Of a DNA stretch of 64,000 nucleotides, positions 36,777-45,592 are shown piece by piece; the stretch's first letter is position 1, and the number at the start of each line of letters is the position of its first letter. This DNA comes from Lachnospiraceae bacterium. Its GTDB lineage: Bacteria; Bacillota; Clostridia; Lachnospirales; Lachnospiraceae. The DNA lies in NCBI GenBank assembly GCA_017473905.1, contig JAFUJA010000004.1, positions 29,355 through 93,354 on the forward strand. Direction: 5' to 3'. Below the pieces are notes generated by a model. That model was not told where the DNA came from and made no database searches. It saw nothing but the letters and a program-made list of their open reading frames with translations. The position numbers and the translations under genes are program-made.

Positions 36777-36810
36777 TAGGAAAGAATTGATATAAGGAGG
36801 TTCCTCAGAC

Positions 36811-38028
36811 ATGAAGGAAAAAGTAATTTTAGCATACTCCGGCGGACTTGATACCACAGCTATCATCCCCTGGTTAAAAGAAAATTTTGATTATGAAGTA
36901 ATCTGCGTATGTGTTGACTGCGGACAGGAAAGCGAGCTTGACGGTCTCGATGAAAGAGCAAAGTTAAGCGGCGCAGAGAAATTATATATTGAAGATGTAA
37001 CGGATGAATTCTGCGATGAATATATTGTTCCCTGTGTACAGGCCCATGCAGTATATGAGAACAAGTATCTTCTCGGAACTTCCATGGCAAGACCCGTCAT
37101 TGCCAAGAGACTGGTTGAAATCGCACGTAAAGAAGGCGCTTCCGCAATCTGCCACGGTGCAACAGGTAAAGGAAATGACCAGATTCGTTTCGAACTTGGT
37201 ATCAAGGCACTTGCTCCCGACATAAAGATTATTGCTGCATGGAGAAATGACAAGTGGACAATGGATTCCCGTGAATCCGAAATCGAATACTGTAAGTCAC
37301 ACGGCATCGACCTTCCTTTCTCAGCTGATAACAGCTACAGCCGCGACCGTAACTTATGGCACATCAGCCACGAAGGTCTTGAACTGGAAGACCCTGCAAA
37401 CGAGCCTAACTACGAACACCTTCTTGTTTTGGGAACCACTCCCGAAAAAGCTCCCGATGAAGGAGAATATGTAACCCTTTCCTTTGAAAAGGGTATCCCT
37501 ACCGCAATCAACGGTAAGGCTATGAAGGTTTCCGATATTATCCGTGAATTAAACAAGCTCGGCGGAAAGCATGGTATCGGTATTGTAGATATCGTAGAAA
37601 ACCGTGTAGTAGGTATGAAGTCCCGCGGTGTATATGAAACACCCGGCGGAACCATTCTTTACGAAGCACACCAGCAGCTGGAAGAATTAATCCTTGACCG
37701 CGATACATACACCTTAAAGAAAGATCTTGGAAACAAGTTTGCAGACATCGTTTACGAAGGAAAGTGGTTCACTCCTCTTCGTGAAGCGCTTCAGGCATTC
37801 ATCCAGTCTACACAGCAGTATGTAACCGGTGAAGTGAAATTCAAGCTTTATAAAGGAAACATTATCAAAGCAGGTACTACTTCTCCTTACTCACTTTACA
37901 ATGAGAGCATCGCATCCTTCACCACCGGTGATATGTACGACCACCACGATGCAGAAGGTTTCATTAACCTCTTCGGTCTCTCCTGTAAGGTTCGTGCATT
38001 AAAAATGCAGGAAGTTGAAGGCAAATAA
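36811..38028 (+). CDS. argG: Argininosuccinate synthase
   Basis: 405 residues. The P-loop-like [16 protein letters not shown] at the start is the ATP pyrophosphatase motif; [13 protein letters not shown] and [16 protein letters not shown] bind citrulline and aspartate. It joins citrulline and aspartate with ATP. The gene is divergent from the argJBD operon, and argH does not follow. Start fixed by AAGGAGG eight bases upstream. A hairpin at 38081-38113 closes the transcript. Confidence 0.97.
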   Translation: MKEKVILAYSGGLDTTAIIPWLKENFDYEVICVCVDCGQESELDGLDERAKLSGAEKLYIEDVTDEFCDEYIVPCVQAHAVYENKYLLGTSMARPVIAKRLVEIARKEGASAICHGATGKGNDQIRFELGIKALAPDIKIIAAWRNDKWTMDSRESEIEYCKSHGIDLPFSADNSYSRDRNLWHISHEGLELEDPANEPNYEHLLVLGTTPEKAPDEGEYVTLSFEKGIPTAINGKAMKVSDIIRELNKLGGKHGIGIVDIVENRVVGMKSRGVYETPGGTILYEAHQQLEELILDRDTYTLKKDLGNKFADIVYEGKWFTPLREALQAFIQSTQQYVTGEVKFKLYKGNIIKAGTTSPYSLYNESIASFTTGDMYDHHDAEGFINLFGLSCKVRALKMQEVEGK

Positions 38029-38080
38029 AAACATATCGTTGTAACCGGTTTTATATCACTACAACTTTTACAAAACAAAC

Positions 38081-38113
38081 AGACCGTCCTTTCAAATGAA
38101 TGGGCGGTCTTTT
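38081..38113 (+). terminator. Terminator-like hairpin after argG
   Basis: AGACCGTCC and GGGCGGTCT, loop of 12 bases, then TTTA. The T run is short, and the next gene's ribosome site follows at once, so read-through into the DUF1294 gene is likely. Confidence 0.6.
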
Positions 38114-38125
38114 ACGGAGGTACTT

Positions 38126-38416
38126 ATGGAACCCCTTCTCTATATTTTAGTATATGTCCTTTTTATTAATCTGGTTGCTTTTTTTACCATGTATGCGGAC
38201 AAACAGAAAGCAAAGAAAAAAGCCTGGCGTATTCCCGAAAAGGTACTCTTTCTTCTTGCTGCCATCGGCGGAAGCATCGGCTCCATTGCCGGGATGTATA
38301 TCTTCCGGCACAAAACCAAGCATTCCAGTTTTACAATCGGAATGCCTGTCATTCTGGGACTTCAGCTTATGCTTGTCTTTGCCTTTGTATCAGCCTTTGC
38401 AATTTCATTCCTCTAA
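38126..38416 (+). CDS. DUF1294 small membrane protein
   Basis: 96 residues from ATG 38126, placed by GGAGGTACTT; the frame upstream passes through the hairpin. Three to four helices, with the DUF1294 pattern: MYADKQKAKKKAWRIPEKVLF, then LAAIGGSIGSIAGMYIFRHKTKH, then helix IGMPVILGLQLML. Function unknown; the family is widespread. The same-strand regulator gene begins 79 bases later. Confidence 0.87.
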   Translation: MEPLLYILVYVLFINLVAFFTMYADKQKAKKKAWRIPEKVLFLLAAIGGSIGSIAGMYIFRHKTKHSSFTIGMPVILGLQLMLVFAFVSAFAISFL

Positions 38417-38495
38417 AATGTCCGTAATAACTTCGTTTTACCGACATCAAAAGCAGATATCCAAATGAAAATACAAATGAGGGGAGTACACCATT

Positions 38496-39185
38496 ATGCA
38501 TATTGCGATTTGTGATGATAACATAGCCGACAGAAAACATCTGGAACGCCTCTTGCTCCGGGAATCCGATGCAAGAGCTGCCAGTCATGGAATTCTTTAC
38601 GTGGACGCATTCGGAAGCATGGAATCCATAAGCCGGTCTCCCATGATTTATGATATGTTCTTTATTGATATGACCGGACAGCCTCCTCACGGAATGGAAG
38701 TAGCTATTGCCTTGCGTTCCATGGGCGTCACCGCTCCCATTGTTTTATGCTGTTCCACAATTGCTTACAGAAGCTATGCGGCGCCGCCGGAAGAAATTTA
38801 CTATATCGACAAACCCTTCTCTCCGAAGGAATTAAGCGAAATGGTAGACTTGGGATATAACCGGAAAACCGCCATTCCCCCAACCATTGAAATCAGAGGC
38901 GATGACGGCTCTACAACTTATGTCCGGGAAGAAGAAATCATTTACATCTATCCCGGAGAACACTCTTTAAAAGTTGTTCTGAATAACGGGGACGTGGTTC
39001 CACAGCATGGAATCCTGCGGGATTTTATCCCGCTTTTGGAACCCTATCCGGAATTTATCCTTTTAGGAAAAAAATACATTGTAAATAAAAACCATATCCA
39101 ATGTGTTTCAGGGAAAAATGCCATTCTGTCAGACGGAACCAAAATTCCCCTGTCACTCATAGACAAACACTATTTAAAAAAATAA
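38496..39185 (+). CDS. LytTR-family response regulator
   Basis: 229 residues, ATG 38496 with GAGGGGAGTACACCATT. Receiver domain with acid pair CDDN, phosphoacceptor in FFIDMTG and Lys in YIDKPFS, so it looks functional. The LytTR DNA-binding domain (about 125-229) has YVREEEIIYIYPGEHSLKVVL and LLGKKYIVNKNHIQCVSG. LytTR regulators often control secreted products or cell-wall genes. No histidine kinase is adjacent. A strong terminator follows. Confidence 0.9.
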   Translation: MHIAICDDNIADRKHLERLLLRESDARAASHGILYVDAFGSMESISRSPMIYDMFFIDMTGQPPHGMEVAIALRSMGVTAPIVLCCSTIAYRSYAAPPEEIYYIDKPFSPKELSEMVDLGYNRKTAIPPTIEIRGDDGSTTYVREEEIIYIYPGEHSLKVVLNNGDVVPQHGILRDFIPLLEPYPEFILLGKKYIVNKNHIQCVSGKNAILSDGTKIPLSLIDKHYLKK

Positions 39186-39190
39186 TGACA

Positions 39191-39219
39191 GGGCGGAGCC
39201 TGACAGGCTCTGCCCTTTT
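39191..39219 (+). terminator. Terminator after the LytTR regulator
   Basis: GGGCGGAGCC, loop TGACA, GGCTCTGCCC, then TTTT. It also lies just beyond the spoVAE stop on the other strand. Confidence 0.85.
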
Positions 39220-39574
39220 AGCTTCTTCCCTTAGGTTTAAAGAACAGACTTGCAAGATATCCTAAAATCAATGCAGCACTGCAGCCTAAGGCACCCGCAG
39301 TAAAACCGCCGGTAAACAACCCTAAAAATCCCTTTTCATCTACCGCTTCTTTTACGCCTTCCATCAGGATGTGTCCGAATCCCAGCAAAGGTACCGTAAC
39401 CCCTGCTCCTGCAAATTCTTTCATGGGTTCAAATAATCCAAGAAAGCTTAATCCCACTCCCGTGCATACCAGAAGCACCATAATTCTTCCGGGTAACATT
39501 TTTGTTTTTTCCAATAAAATTTGGGATAATACACAGATAATCCCGCCAATCACAAATGCTTTTAAAAAAATCAT
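39218..39574 (-). CDS. spoVAE: Stage V sporulation protein AE (SpoVAE/SpoVAEB type)
   Basis: 118 residues from ATG 39574; the protein then starts MIFLKAFVIGGIICV as in the family, although the site (GAGG, 4 bases away) is close. Hydrophobic, with the conserved KMLPGRIMVLLV, EFAGAGVTVPLLGFGHILMEG and FTGGFTAGALG. SpoVA proteins form the channel for dipicolinic acid in spores. In most clostridia AC, AD and AE are consecutive; here AE stands 1.9 kb after spoVAD, with a transporter and an HTH gene between, and AC is not seen. Confidence 0.9.
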   Translation of the reverse strand: MIFLKAFVIGGIICVLSQILLEKTKMLPGRIMVLLVCTGVGLSFLGLFEPMKEFAGAGVTVPLLGFGHILMEGVKEAVDEKGFLGLFTGGFTAGALGCSAALILGYLASLFFKPKGRS

Positions 39575-39682
39575 ACAGCCTCGCTTCCGTGCCTGCACCG
39601 GCACTTTTATAACGGTTTTTATGAGTATTATCCCAAAGATACTTTTTTTTATACATTCACTTATTTTGTGAACTTAAACTAT

Positions 39683-40291
39683 TTACTTCTTTATTACTTT
39701 TCTGCACCAGGTACGTTTTTCACATCTAGGACATTTCAGATGACGAGTGGTACCCATATGCATCGCCCACAATGCCTCTGAATAAGTGGGTACAATCTCA
39801 CAACCGCATTTTTTGCACTTGTAAACACCCACACTCACCTCCAGCTTTAATGCATAAAAGCAAGGCAACAAAAATATAATGCAAATTCCGAGAATTGCTA
39901 CAACCTGCCATACTCCTTCAGGTATTAAAAATGCTGTAACCACAATTCCCGCAAGCAGGGCTATTATACTTACAATCATGATTAACCACATAGAAGTCCA
40001 AATTGTTTTGTTTTTCTGCTCCAATGCATCTGCCATATCCAACAAAAGTGCTTCATTTTTTTGATTACTGTTTTCCATACTAATCATCTCCCCACATAAT
40101 AATTCATTTACGGTAATGCCTAAGATTTCACACAAATCAATCATGAGCGAAACATCCGGCAACCCTTTTCCGCGTTCCCATTTCGAAACAGCCCTGTCTG
40201 TAATTCCAAGTTTCTCAGCAAGAGCTGCCTGTGTCAGATTTTTCTTTTTTCTTTGTGATGAAATAAATTCGCCAATCTTGATTTGATCCAT
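39683..40291 (-). CDS. HTH (XRE) regulator with membrane helices and a zinc ribbon
   Basis: 202 residues from ATG 40291, placed by AAAGGAGGATGAAGAA. N-terminal XRE helix-turn-helix (LTQAALAEKLGITDRAVSKWERGKG), a linker, two membrane helices (WLIMIVSIIALLAGIVVTAFLI and VVAILGICIIFLLPCFYAL), then CKKCGCEIV and CPRCEKRTW, a zinc-ribbon pair. Membrane-bound XRE regulators of this build occur widely in Firmicutes. It lies between spoVAD and spoVAE on the same strand, but with its own promoter-sized gap (150 bases). Confidence 0.87.
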   Translation of the reverse strand: MDQIKIGEFISSQRKKKNLTQAALAEKLGITDRAVSKWERGKGLPDVSLMIDLCEILGITVNELLCGEMISMENSNQKNEALLLDMADALEQKNKTIWTSMWLIMIVSIIALLAGIVVTAFLIPEGVWQVVAILGICIIFLLPCFYALKLEVSVGVYKCKKCGCEIVPTYSEALWAMHMGTTRHLKCPRCEKRTWCRKVIKK

Positions 40292-40441
40292 TTCTTCATC
40301 CTCCTTTCGCAATTATCGTAGCTGATAACATTAAAGAAGTACACATACGAACCGTTGAGTGGGGAACCAAACGCTTCGTTGAGTATGTACACTACCGCTT
40401 ATAACAACTTTCGGGGCTCTTATCATCAGCCCCGCAACCAT

Positions 40442-41386
40442 CTATGCCTCTGTCCCTTTCCTTTCTTCACCCGCTTCTTCCTTACGGACAAACTGGGCCA
40501 GCACAATTCCTGCAAACATGATAACGCATCCCAAAATTTCTCTCAGGCTCAATTCCTGATTGGGTAACAAAAGCCATCCCGCCAGTACGGAAACCACTGA
40601 TTCCAGACAAAGAATCAGGGATGCTCTTGTCGGTTCCACATGTTTCTGTCCCAGTATCTGAAAAGTATATCCGATACCACAGGAAAGTGCGCCGGTATAT
40701 AAAATGGGAATATATGCCTGCAATAATGCATTGAAATCCCACTTTTCCCAAATCATGGCACAGATAAAACATAGAACTCCGGCAACCGCAAACTGAACGC
40801 AGGAAATTACAACCCCGTCATGACCGGGAGAAACCTTATCAATCAGCATAATATGGAAAGAAAATACCAGCGCACAAAGCAGAAGAAGTATATCCCCAAG
40901 CTCCGGTATAAAGCCTTCCGTCATACAGAGCAGATACAAACCTGTGGCCGCAAGTCCCACGCAAACCCAGATCAAAGCTTTTACCTTCTTTCCAAAGAGT
41001 AACCCGAGCACCGGCACAAGTATGATATAAAGGGCAGTTAAAAAGCCCGCCTTTCCCACAATCTCCGAATACAGGATTCCGAATTGCTGAAGCATGCTTG
41101 CCACAAACAAAAGCACACCGCAAAGAGCACCGCCGGTTATGGTATAAAGCACATGTTTCTTTTTATGTTCCGGCTCTGTTGCCGTCTTGCCGGCTTCTCT
41201 GTTTTTTTTAGGAATTGTATATTTTATCAAAATAAAAGGAAGCAGCACAAGAGCACCAATAAAATACCGGGCGTAATTAAAGGTGAAGGGACCTACATAA
41301 TCCATCCCCACGCTTTGGGCAACAAATGCCACACCCCATATTATTGCTGCAAGTAAAAGCATGCCGCTTCCGAACCATTTTTTCAT
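40442..41386 (-). CDS. EamA/DMT-family transporter
   Basis: 314 residues from ATG 41386 (AGGTGAATGATT gives the spacing; ATG 41392 is too close). About ten membrane helices in two EamA repeats; the first begins GMLLLAAIIWGVAFVAQSVGM and the second DILLLLCALVFSFHIMLIDKV, and EPTRASLILCLESVVSVLAGWLLL is the usual end. Probably exports amino acids or metabolites; substrate unknown. It sits 65 bases after spoVAD. Confidence 0.9.
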   Translation of the reverse strand: MKKWFGSGMLLLAAIIWGVAFVAQSVGMDYVGPFTFNYARYFIGALVLLPFILIKYTIPKKNREAGKTATEPEHKKKHVLYTITGGALCGVLLFVASMLQQFGILYSEIVGKAGFLTALYIILVPVLGLLFGKKVKALIWVCVGLAATGLYLLCMTEGFIPELGDILLLLCALVFSFHIMLIDKVSPGHDGVVISCVQFAVAGVLCFICAMIWEKWDFNALLQAYIPILYTGALSCGIGYTFQILGQKHVEPTRASLILCLESVVSVLAGWLLLPNQELSLREILGCVIMFAGIVLAQFVRKEEAGEERKGTEA

Positions 41387-41451
41387 AATCATTCACCTCA
41401 TTTTTGTCACTGTTTCATATTGTAACAAAAATATAAGGTTTTGGGCAAGAC

Positions 41452-42486
41452 CTATACGCCTTCGATTACCACCGCATGTGAAATGCCCGGAACAGTCTTA
41501 CCTTCGTTATAACTTACCTTGCTAAGAAGAGCACCCGTGGGCATAAAAAGCACACGACGCCACTCTCCGCTGCGGATTTTAGGAAGAATCAGGGCAGATA
41601 AAACCGTAGCCGCACAACCGCATCCGCTACCGCCGGAATTTGTTTTCTGCTCAAGATTATCAAACATTTCAATACCGCAGTCAATGTGCCTGTCACTGAT
41701 TTCGATTCCCTTCTCTCTTAAAAGCAATAAAAGCGCTTCCCTGCCAACCATGCCAAGATCACCGGTAATAATCCTGTCATAGTAATCAGGTTCCCTGTTA
41801 AAATCCGTAAAATGACGCATCAGGGTATCCGCTGCGGCAGGTGCCATGCAGCATCCCATATTCATGGAATCTTTTACACCGTAATCCACAATTCTCCCGG
41901 TGGAAATACCGGTGATGCCGGGGACAAATACATCCGTCCCTTTCTTCTCCGGTTTTTCTTTTGCAAGAAGAAAAGCACCGCTTCCCGTAACCGTCCAGGT
42001 TGCACACAGGGGTCTCTGGGTTCCGTAATCCAGAGGCGTTCTGAATTCCTTCTCCGCACTGGCAAAATGACTGGAAGTAACGCAGGCAAGATAAGAAGCA
42101 CATCCTGCATCCACCAGCATGGAACCAAGGCTTAATGCCTCTCCGCTGGTGGAGCAGGCACCATACAATCCAAAAAAGGGAAGATGAAATTCTTCAACAC
42201 CGAAGCTGGTTCCAATTCCTTGACCCAACAAGTCACCACCTAAAATATAGCGGATTTCACTTGCTGTATCCGGATTTTTATCCATCAGAATCTGTAATGC
42301 GTTTTTAACGAAATTGTTTTCTCCTTCTTCCCATGTAGTTCCCCCGAGCAGGTCATCCGTTGCAACCATATCAAATAATCCTTTTAAAGGACCGCTTCCC
42401 TCTTTTTTTCCCACCACAGCGGCACTGTCTTTGATGTATACGGGTTCTTCATATGAAATACTGCATATGCCATGTTTATTAGCCAT
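41452..42486 (-). CDS. spoVAD: Stage V sporulation protein AD
   Basis: 344 residues from ATG 42486 (AAAGGAAGACAAAAT upstream). Thiolase-like fold with FGLYGACSTSGEALSLG, CATWTVTGSGAFLLA, ITGDLGMVGREALLLLL and TNSGGSGCGCAATVLS, all typical of SpoVAD, which binds dipicolinic acid for loading into the forespore. It normally lies between spoVAC and spoVAE. Here the upstream neighbour is a terminator and a LytTR gene, and spoVAE lies further down. Confidence 0.93.
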   Translation of the reverse strand: MANKHGICSISYEEPVYIKDSAAVVGKKEGSGPLKGLFDMVATDDLLGGTTWEEGENNFVKNALQILMDKNPDTASEIRYILGGDLLGQGIGTSFGVEEFHLPFFGLYGACSTSGEALSLGSMLVDAGCASYLACVTSSHFASAEKEFRTPLDYGTQRPLCATWTVTGSGAFLLAKEKPEKKGTDVFVPGITGISTGRIVDYGVKDSMNMGCCMAPAAADTLMRHFTDFNREPDYYDRIITGDLGMVGREALLLLLREKGIEISDRHIDCGIEMFDNLEQKTNSGGSGCGCAATVLSALILPKIRSGEWRRVLFMPTGALLSKVSYNEGKTVPGISHAVVIEGV

Positions 42487-42612
42487 ATTTTGTCTTCCTT
42501 TCATTTTTTTACTTATTTTGTCCAGAGACTTTACAACCTATGCAGATATTATTTATCTCTGTAAAAGAATAACAAAGTCGCATATTTTTCATGCATCGGA
42601 ATTTATAACACA

Positions 42613-42780
42613 TCAAAAAGGGTCCTCGCATCCGAAGACGCGGGACCCGATACGGTACACCAATGCATATGATGTTCCCCTTTTAAAAAAGATGTCCATT
42701 TCAAAAAGCAATCCCCCAAGACATGATAAAAAGAAACACAATTTAAAATCAGAAAACAGACAGTAGCGGAGACCCTTCAT
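42613..42780 (-). CDS. Possible small hydrophobic peptide
   Basis: 55 residues from an ATG at about 42780, beginning MKGLRYCLFSDFKLCFFL and ending RVFGCEDPF, lying between the LytTR gene and its terminator; the terminator overlaps the last codons. The ribosome site (AAGAGCGGAA) is weak and I see no known peptide motif. It may be only leader or trailer RNA. Listed because LytTR regulators often go with small secreted peptides. Confidence 0.2.
   Translation of the reverse strand: MKGLRYCLFSDFKLCFFLSCLGGLLFEMDIFFKRGTSYALVYRIGSRVFGCEDPF
42615..42648 (-). terminator. Terminator before spoVAD, closing the LytTR transcript
   Basis: Minus strand: GGGTCCCGC, ten-base loop region, GCGAGGACCC, then TTTTT. 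It isolates spoVAD from the two regulator genes further right. Confidence 0.8.
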
Positions 42781-42906
42781 TTCCGCTCTTCTTAAGACAG
42801 GCAAAGCTTTTTACAGCAACATCTTCACACAATTGTAACGTATTGCATTTTCATTAACTGCGCAAGTCAAAATGCAGATTCGGACCATAAATTGCAGAAT
42901 CTGCAT

Positions 42907-43629
42907 TTATTCTTCCTTTATGCGATACCGCTCCAACTCTTTCATGCAGCTTTTAAATCTTGTTCTGGAAATATCCGCCAGACTGCCGTTTTCTAAAAGA
43001 AAAGCGTTTCTTTCGATTTTTACAATTCCCTTTACATTTACAAGAAAACTTTGGTGACATCTTATAAAACCCCTGTTGACCAATACGGTTTCCACATCCC
43101 CAAGTTTACCGTACATGGTATATACCGCACCGTTTCTGAAATAAAACATCAGCTTATGCAGGCGGCTCTCCACATAAAGAAGTTTTACCGGTGCAAAGAG
43201 CTTTTCACCCTCCACAAACCGAAGGCATATTTTATCTCCGCATAACTGTAATCGCTCACACACGGCATCCATACACTCCGTCACCGCTTCTTTCAGGAAT
43301 TTATCTCTTTTCCACAGGCATCGGATGGCATTCATTCTGAAGCCTTCCAAAGACTGTCGATAACTGTTTGCCAGAAAGACACAAAGAACCTCTTTATTTC
43401 CGTCTCTTACAAATTCCACAAATCTTGCCACCCGTTCCGTCCCGCTTCCTAAATTAATAAAAAGCACCCGATGGCAAAAATGACCCTGTTCTGCCCTTTC
43501 AAAGGCTTCTCCTTCGTCATATTCCTCAATATCCATCTGAAGTGCTTTTTTATCTGCGTATTGTAATAATTCCTGTTTCAGTCTTTCCCGAAAGGACCCG
43601 CCATTGTCACACAAAGCTATTTTCAGCAT
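42907..43629 (-). CDS. LytTR regulator with a degenerate receiver domain
   Basis: 240 residues from ATG 43629 (GGGGGAATTTG upstream). The N-terminal part has the receiver pattern (KIALCDNGGSF, HRVLFINLGSG, VFLANSYRQS), but the phosphoacceptor Asp is Asn (FINLG) and one of the acid pair is lost, so it probably does not accept phosphate. The LytTR domain is intact (VKLLYVESRLHKLMFYF, FIRCHQSFLVNVKGIVKIE). It would then be regulated by binding or abundance rather than phosphorylation. It lies 59 bases after a two-HTH regulator on the same strand. Confidence 0.85.
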   Translation of the reverse strand: MLKIALCDNGGSFRERLKQELLQYADKKALQMDIEEYDEGEAFERAEQGHFCHRVLFINLGSGTERVARFVEFVRDGNKEVLCVFLANSYRQSLEGFRMNAIRCLWKRDKFLKEAVTECMDAVCERLQLCGDKICLRFVEGEKLFAPVKLLYVESRLHKLMFYFRNGAVYTMYGKLGDVETVLVNRGFIRCHQSFLVNVKGIVKIERNAFLLENGSLADISRTRFKSCMKELERYRIKEE

Positions 43630-43688
43630 CAAATTCCCCCAATCTTTGCTGATAAAACATACTCCTTACCGTTCTTCACGTTACCGTC

Positions 43689-44366
43689 TTATATTGTACC
43701 GTTTTCAGCGGATGTGGGAATGTAATACCCAACTCCGCCTGCTTCTGATGTTTTTCCCTGTAAAAGAAGTGCATTGATTTCCCGTTTTACGGCTTCCCGG
43801 CTTTTTATTATGATCCCGGGCTGAATTTTATATTTCTTATATAACAAAAATACGATGTAACTGTCGGGAAGAGCATGTTCCTGTTCCAGCTGACGCAGTT
43901 TCTTAATATCAATTCCCAGTTCTTGTGCAAGTTTTTGCTGGGTATACCCTAAGTGCTGACGTAAATATAAAAAAATATTATCACTGCGACAGCTTCCATA
44001 CCACATCACATAGCCGGCATGGTGAATCTGGGGGGCTGATGACCATTCATTTTTTCTTTCAACAAAAAAAATCCACGAAGCATAAACAGCTCTTAAACAT
44101 GCCATCAATTCCCGATATTCACATCTTTCAAGTAAAAAAGCATCACTCTTCTGATGTCTGCTGCCCGTTACGATATAATTGATATCAAAACCGTTTTCAC
44201 TCAGACGACATATCTCCTCATAGCGAAAATTCCGATTACCAAGTTCTGCTTTACAGTAATTGCTTTGCGTCATTCCCAGAATTCTTCCCATAGTTTCCTG
44301 ATTGTAATTATGGCTCTGCCGCTCCTCCTGTAAGCGCTTCAGCATGTCTTCATATGTGCATTCCAT
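43689..44366 (-). CDS. Regulator with two XRE-type helix-turn-helix segments
   Basis: 225 residues, ATG 44366 with AAGGTAAG. First HTH at about 14-65 (YNQETMGRILGMTQSNYCKAE), a middle part of about 60 residues rich in aromatic residues (WIFFVERKNEW, YVMWYG), and a second HTH at about 135-185 (YTQQKLAQELGIDIKKLRQLE). I do not recognise the whole. It may bind one site with two heads. A perfect 8-base inverted repeat upstream (44428-44444) is a likely autoregulatory operator. The LytTR gene follows. Confidence 0.75.
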   Translation of the reverse strand: MECTYEDMLKRLQEERQSHNYNQETMGRILGMTQSNYCKAELGNRNFRYEEICRLSENGFDINYIVTGSRHQKSDAFLLERCEYRELMACLRAVYASWIFFVERKNEWSSAPQIHHAGYVMWYGSCRSDNIFLYLRQHLGYTQQKLAQELGIDIKKLRQLEQEHALPDSYIVFLLYKKYKIQPGIIIKSREAVKREINALLLQGKTSEAGGVGYYIPTSAENGTI

Positions 44367-44427
44367 CTTACCTTATCCTACAAGTGACATATCACTCATT
44401 TTTTTATTTTCTTCCGTATAAAACAAT

Positions 44428-44444
44428 TTATCCGATTCGGATAA
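44428..44444. promoter_or_regulatory. Palindromic operator upstream of the two-HTH regulator
   Basis: TTATCCGATTCGGATAA: arms TTATCCGA and TCGGATAA around one central T, 62 bases before the start codon and beside TATAAA/TATAC -10-like boxes. Confidence 0.6.
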
Positions 44445-44616
44445 GTCTTTTATACTACTGTTATGTCTTTATTTTAAGGTAATAACTTCCCCTAAAATGC
44501 ACCAATTTTAGAATAAATTCTATTTGTGATTTTCGCCCCGAGGCTTTTATTACAATGCAACTAATTCTTTCTTCGCAAGGTGCACATTTATTTATGCATA
44601 GGAATTTCCATGCATG

Positions 44617-44656
44617 AAAAAAGCTTTGAGTCAAAGCACATTTCAACTCAAAGCTC
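44617..44656 (-). terminator. Terminator of the riboflavin transporter gene
   Basis: Minus strand: GAGCTTTGAGT, 14-base loop, ACTCAAAGCTTTTTTC. An 11-bp stem with a six-T tail, 35 bases after the stop. Confidence 0.88.
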
Positions 44657-44690
44657 TTTCAAACACTTATATCATTTTTTATGAAGCGAA

Positions 44691-45488
44691 TTATTCTGCT
44701 GCATCATTTTTCTTCTCGGATGCGGCTTTCTTTTTACCGGTTCCCAAGGTTTTCAAAACGGGACTTAAGGGTTTGTAAAGTAAAATGGCAATCAGGCTGA
44801 CTGCAACACTTTTTAATACATTCATAGGCAAAGAAGCAAAAATTACCACGCCTGTGATATTGGTAATTTTAGGATTTACCGCCTGACAAATATTAATCAG
44901 AGTCTGTAAATCACCGTCAAAGAACAGTTTTACGAAGGTGGGAAGCAGGTAAAAACCATTTAAAAGGGAACCTACGCCCATCATACATACGGCACCTGTG
45001 ATACATCCGATAATTGCACTCTTTTTACTTTTCTTAATCCAGTAAATGCAGGTTGCGGGAAGTACCAAAGAACAACCGATTAAGAAGTTGGCAAGCTCGC
45101 CAACAAATGCAGTACCTGTGGAACGGAACAGGAGTTTTACAAGAATCTTGCACATTTCCACCATAACTCCGGCAACGGGACCATAGGCAAAACCACAAAT
45201 CAAACCGGGCAAATCACCTACTTCAAACTTGTAGAAATCAGGAATTCCGAAAATCGGAACCTCCACTGCCATCAGAATACCCGCCATTGCTGCGAATACA
45301 CCGATTACTGCGATCTTACGTGTCGTAAGAATCTTCTCCGTGTCACCGAGACGTTTTTTGATTACTTTTTCAGCTATGTAAGCCAGCAGAAGCATGACAA
45401 TGATTACAAGCGCAAGCTCGCAAATAAACAAAGCATTCTCCCATAAAGAAAGCCAAAACGCCGGTTCCCAGAATTTTTCAAATAACAT
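44691..45488 (-). CDS. ribU: ECF transporter S component for riboflavin
   Basis: 265 residues, ATG 45488 with AGGAGGGTTTTAAC. About six helices; the stretch VEVPIFGIPDFYKFEVGDLP and then GFAYGPVAGVMVEMCKILVKL is the RibU S-component signature. It has an extra N-terminal helix (about 15-40) and a Lys-rich C-terminus (GKKKAASEKKND). It binds riboflavin and shares an energy-coupling module encoded elsewhere. The FMN riboswitch upstream fixes the substrate. Confidence 0.93.
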   Translation of the reverse strand: MLFEKFWEPAFWLSLWENALFICELALVIIVMLLLAYIAEKVIKKRLGDTEKILTTRKIAVIGVFAAMAGILMAVEVPIFGIPDFYKFEVGDLPGLICGFAYGPVAGVMVEMCKILVKLLFRSTGTAFVGELANFLIGCSLVLPATCIYWIKKSKKSAIIGCITGAVCMMGVGSLLNGFYLLPTFVKLFFDGDLQTLINICQAVNPKITNITGVVIFASLPMNVLKSVAVSLIAILLYKPLSPVLKTLGTGKKKAASEKKNDAAE

Positions 45489-45559
45489 GTTAAAACCCTC
45501 CTAAAAATAAAATATTTTGGAGTTTTTAATATTACAGAAATATTCTGACATAAAAAAAA

Positions 45560-45577
45560 CTCGAAGCGAACTCCGAG
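45560..45577 (-). terminator. FMN riboswitch terminator
   Basis: Minus strand: CTCGGAG, loop TTCG, CTTCGAG, then eight T. It stands between the aptamer and ribU; FMN binding would favour it. Confidence 0.85.
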
Positions 45578-45592
45578 GGCATGCAAAAAAAG

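Larger units (their letters stand above)
44367..44690. other. Intergenic region, 324 bases
   Basis: Holds the palindrome at 44428-44444 and the terminator of the riboflavin transporter gene at 44617-44656. I see no convincing gene in the remaining AT-rich 160 bases. Confidence 0.6.

Noticed and set aside
40313-40441. Imperfect repeat GTACATACTCAACG...GTATGTGTAC and a GGGGCT/AGCCCC stem before the HTH gene and EamA gene
   Set aside because: Stems are imperfect and no T run or known motif follows; nothing decisive can be said.
44461-44646. 61-codon frame after ribU
   Set aside because: Overlaps the ribU terminator and has no ribosome site.
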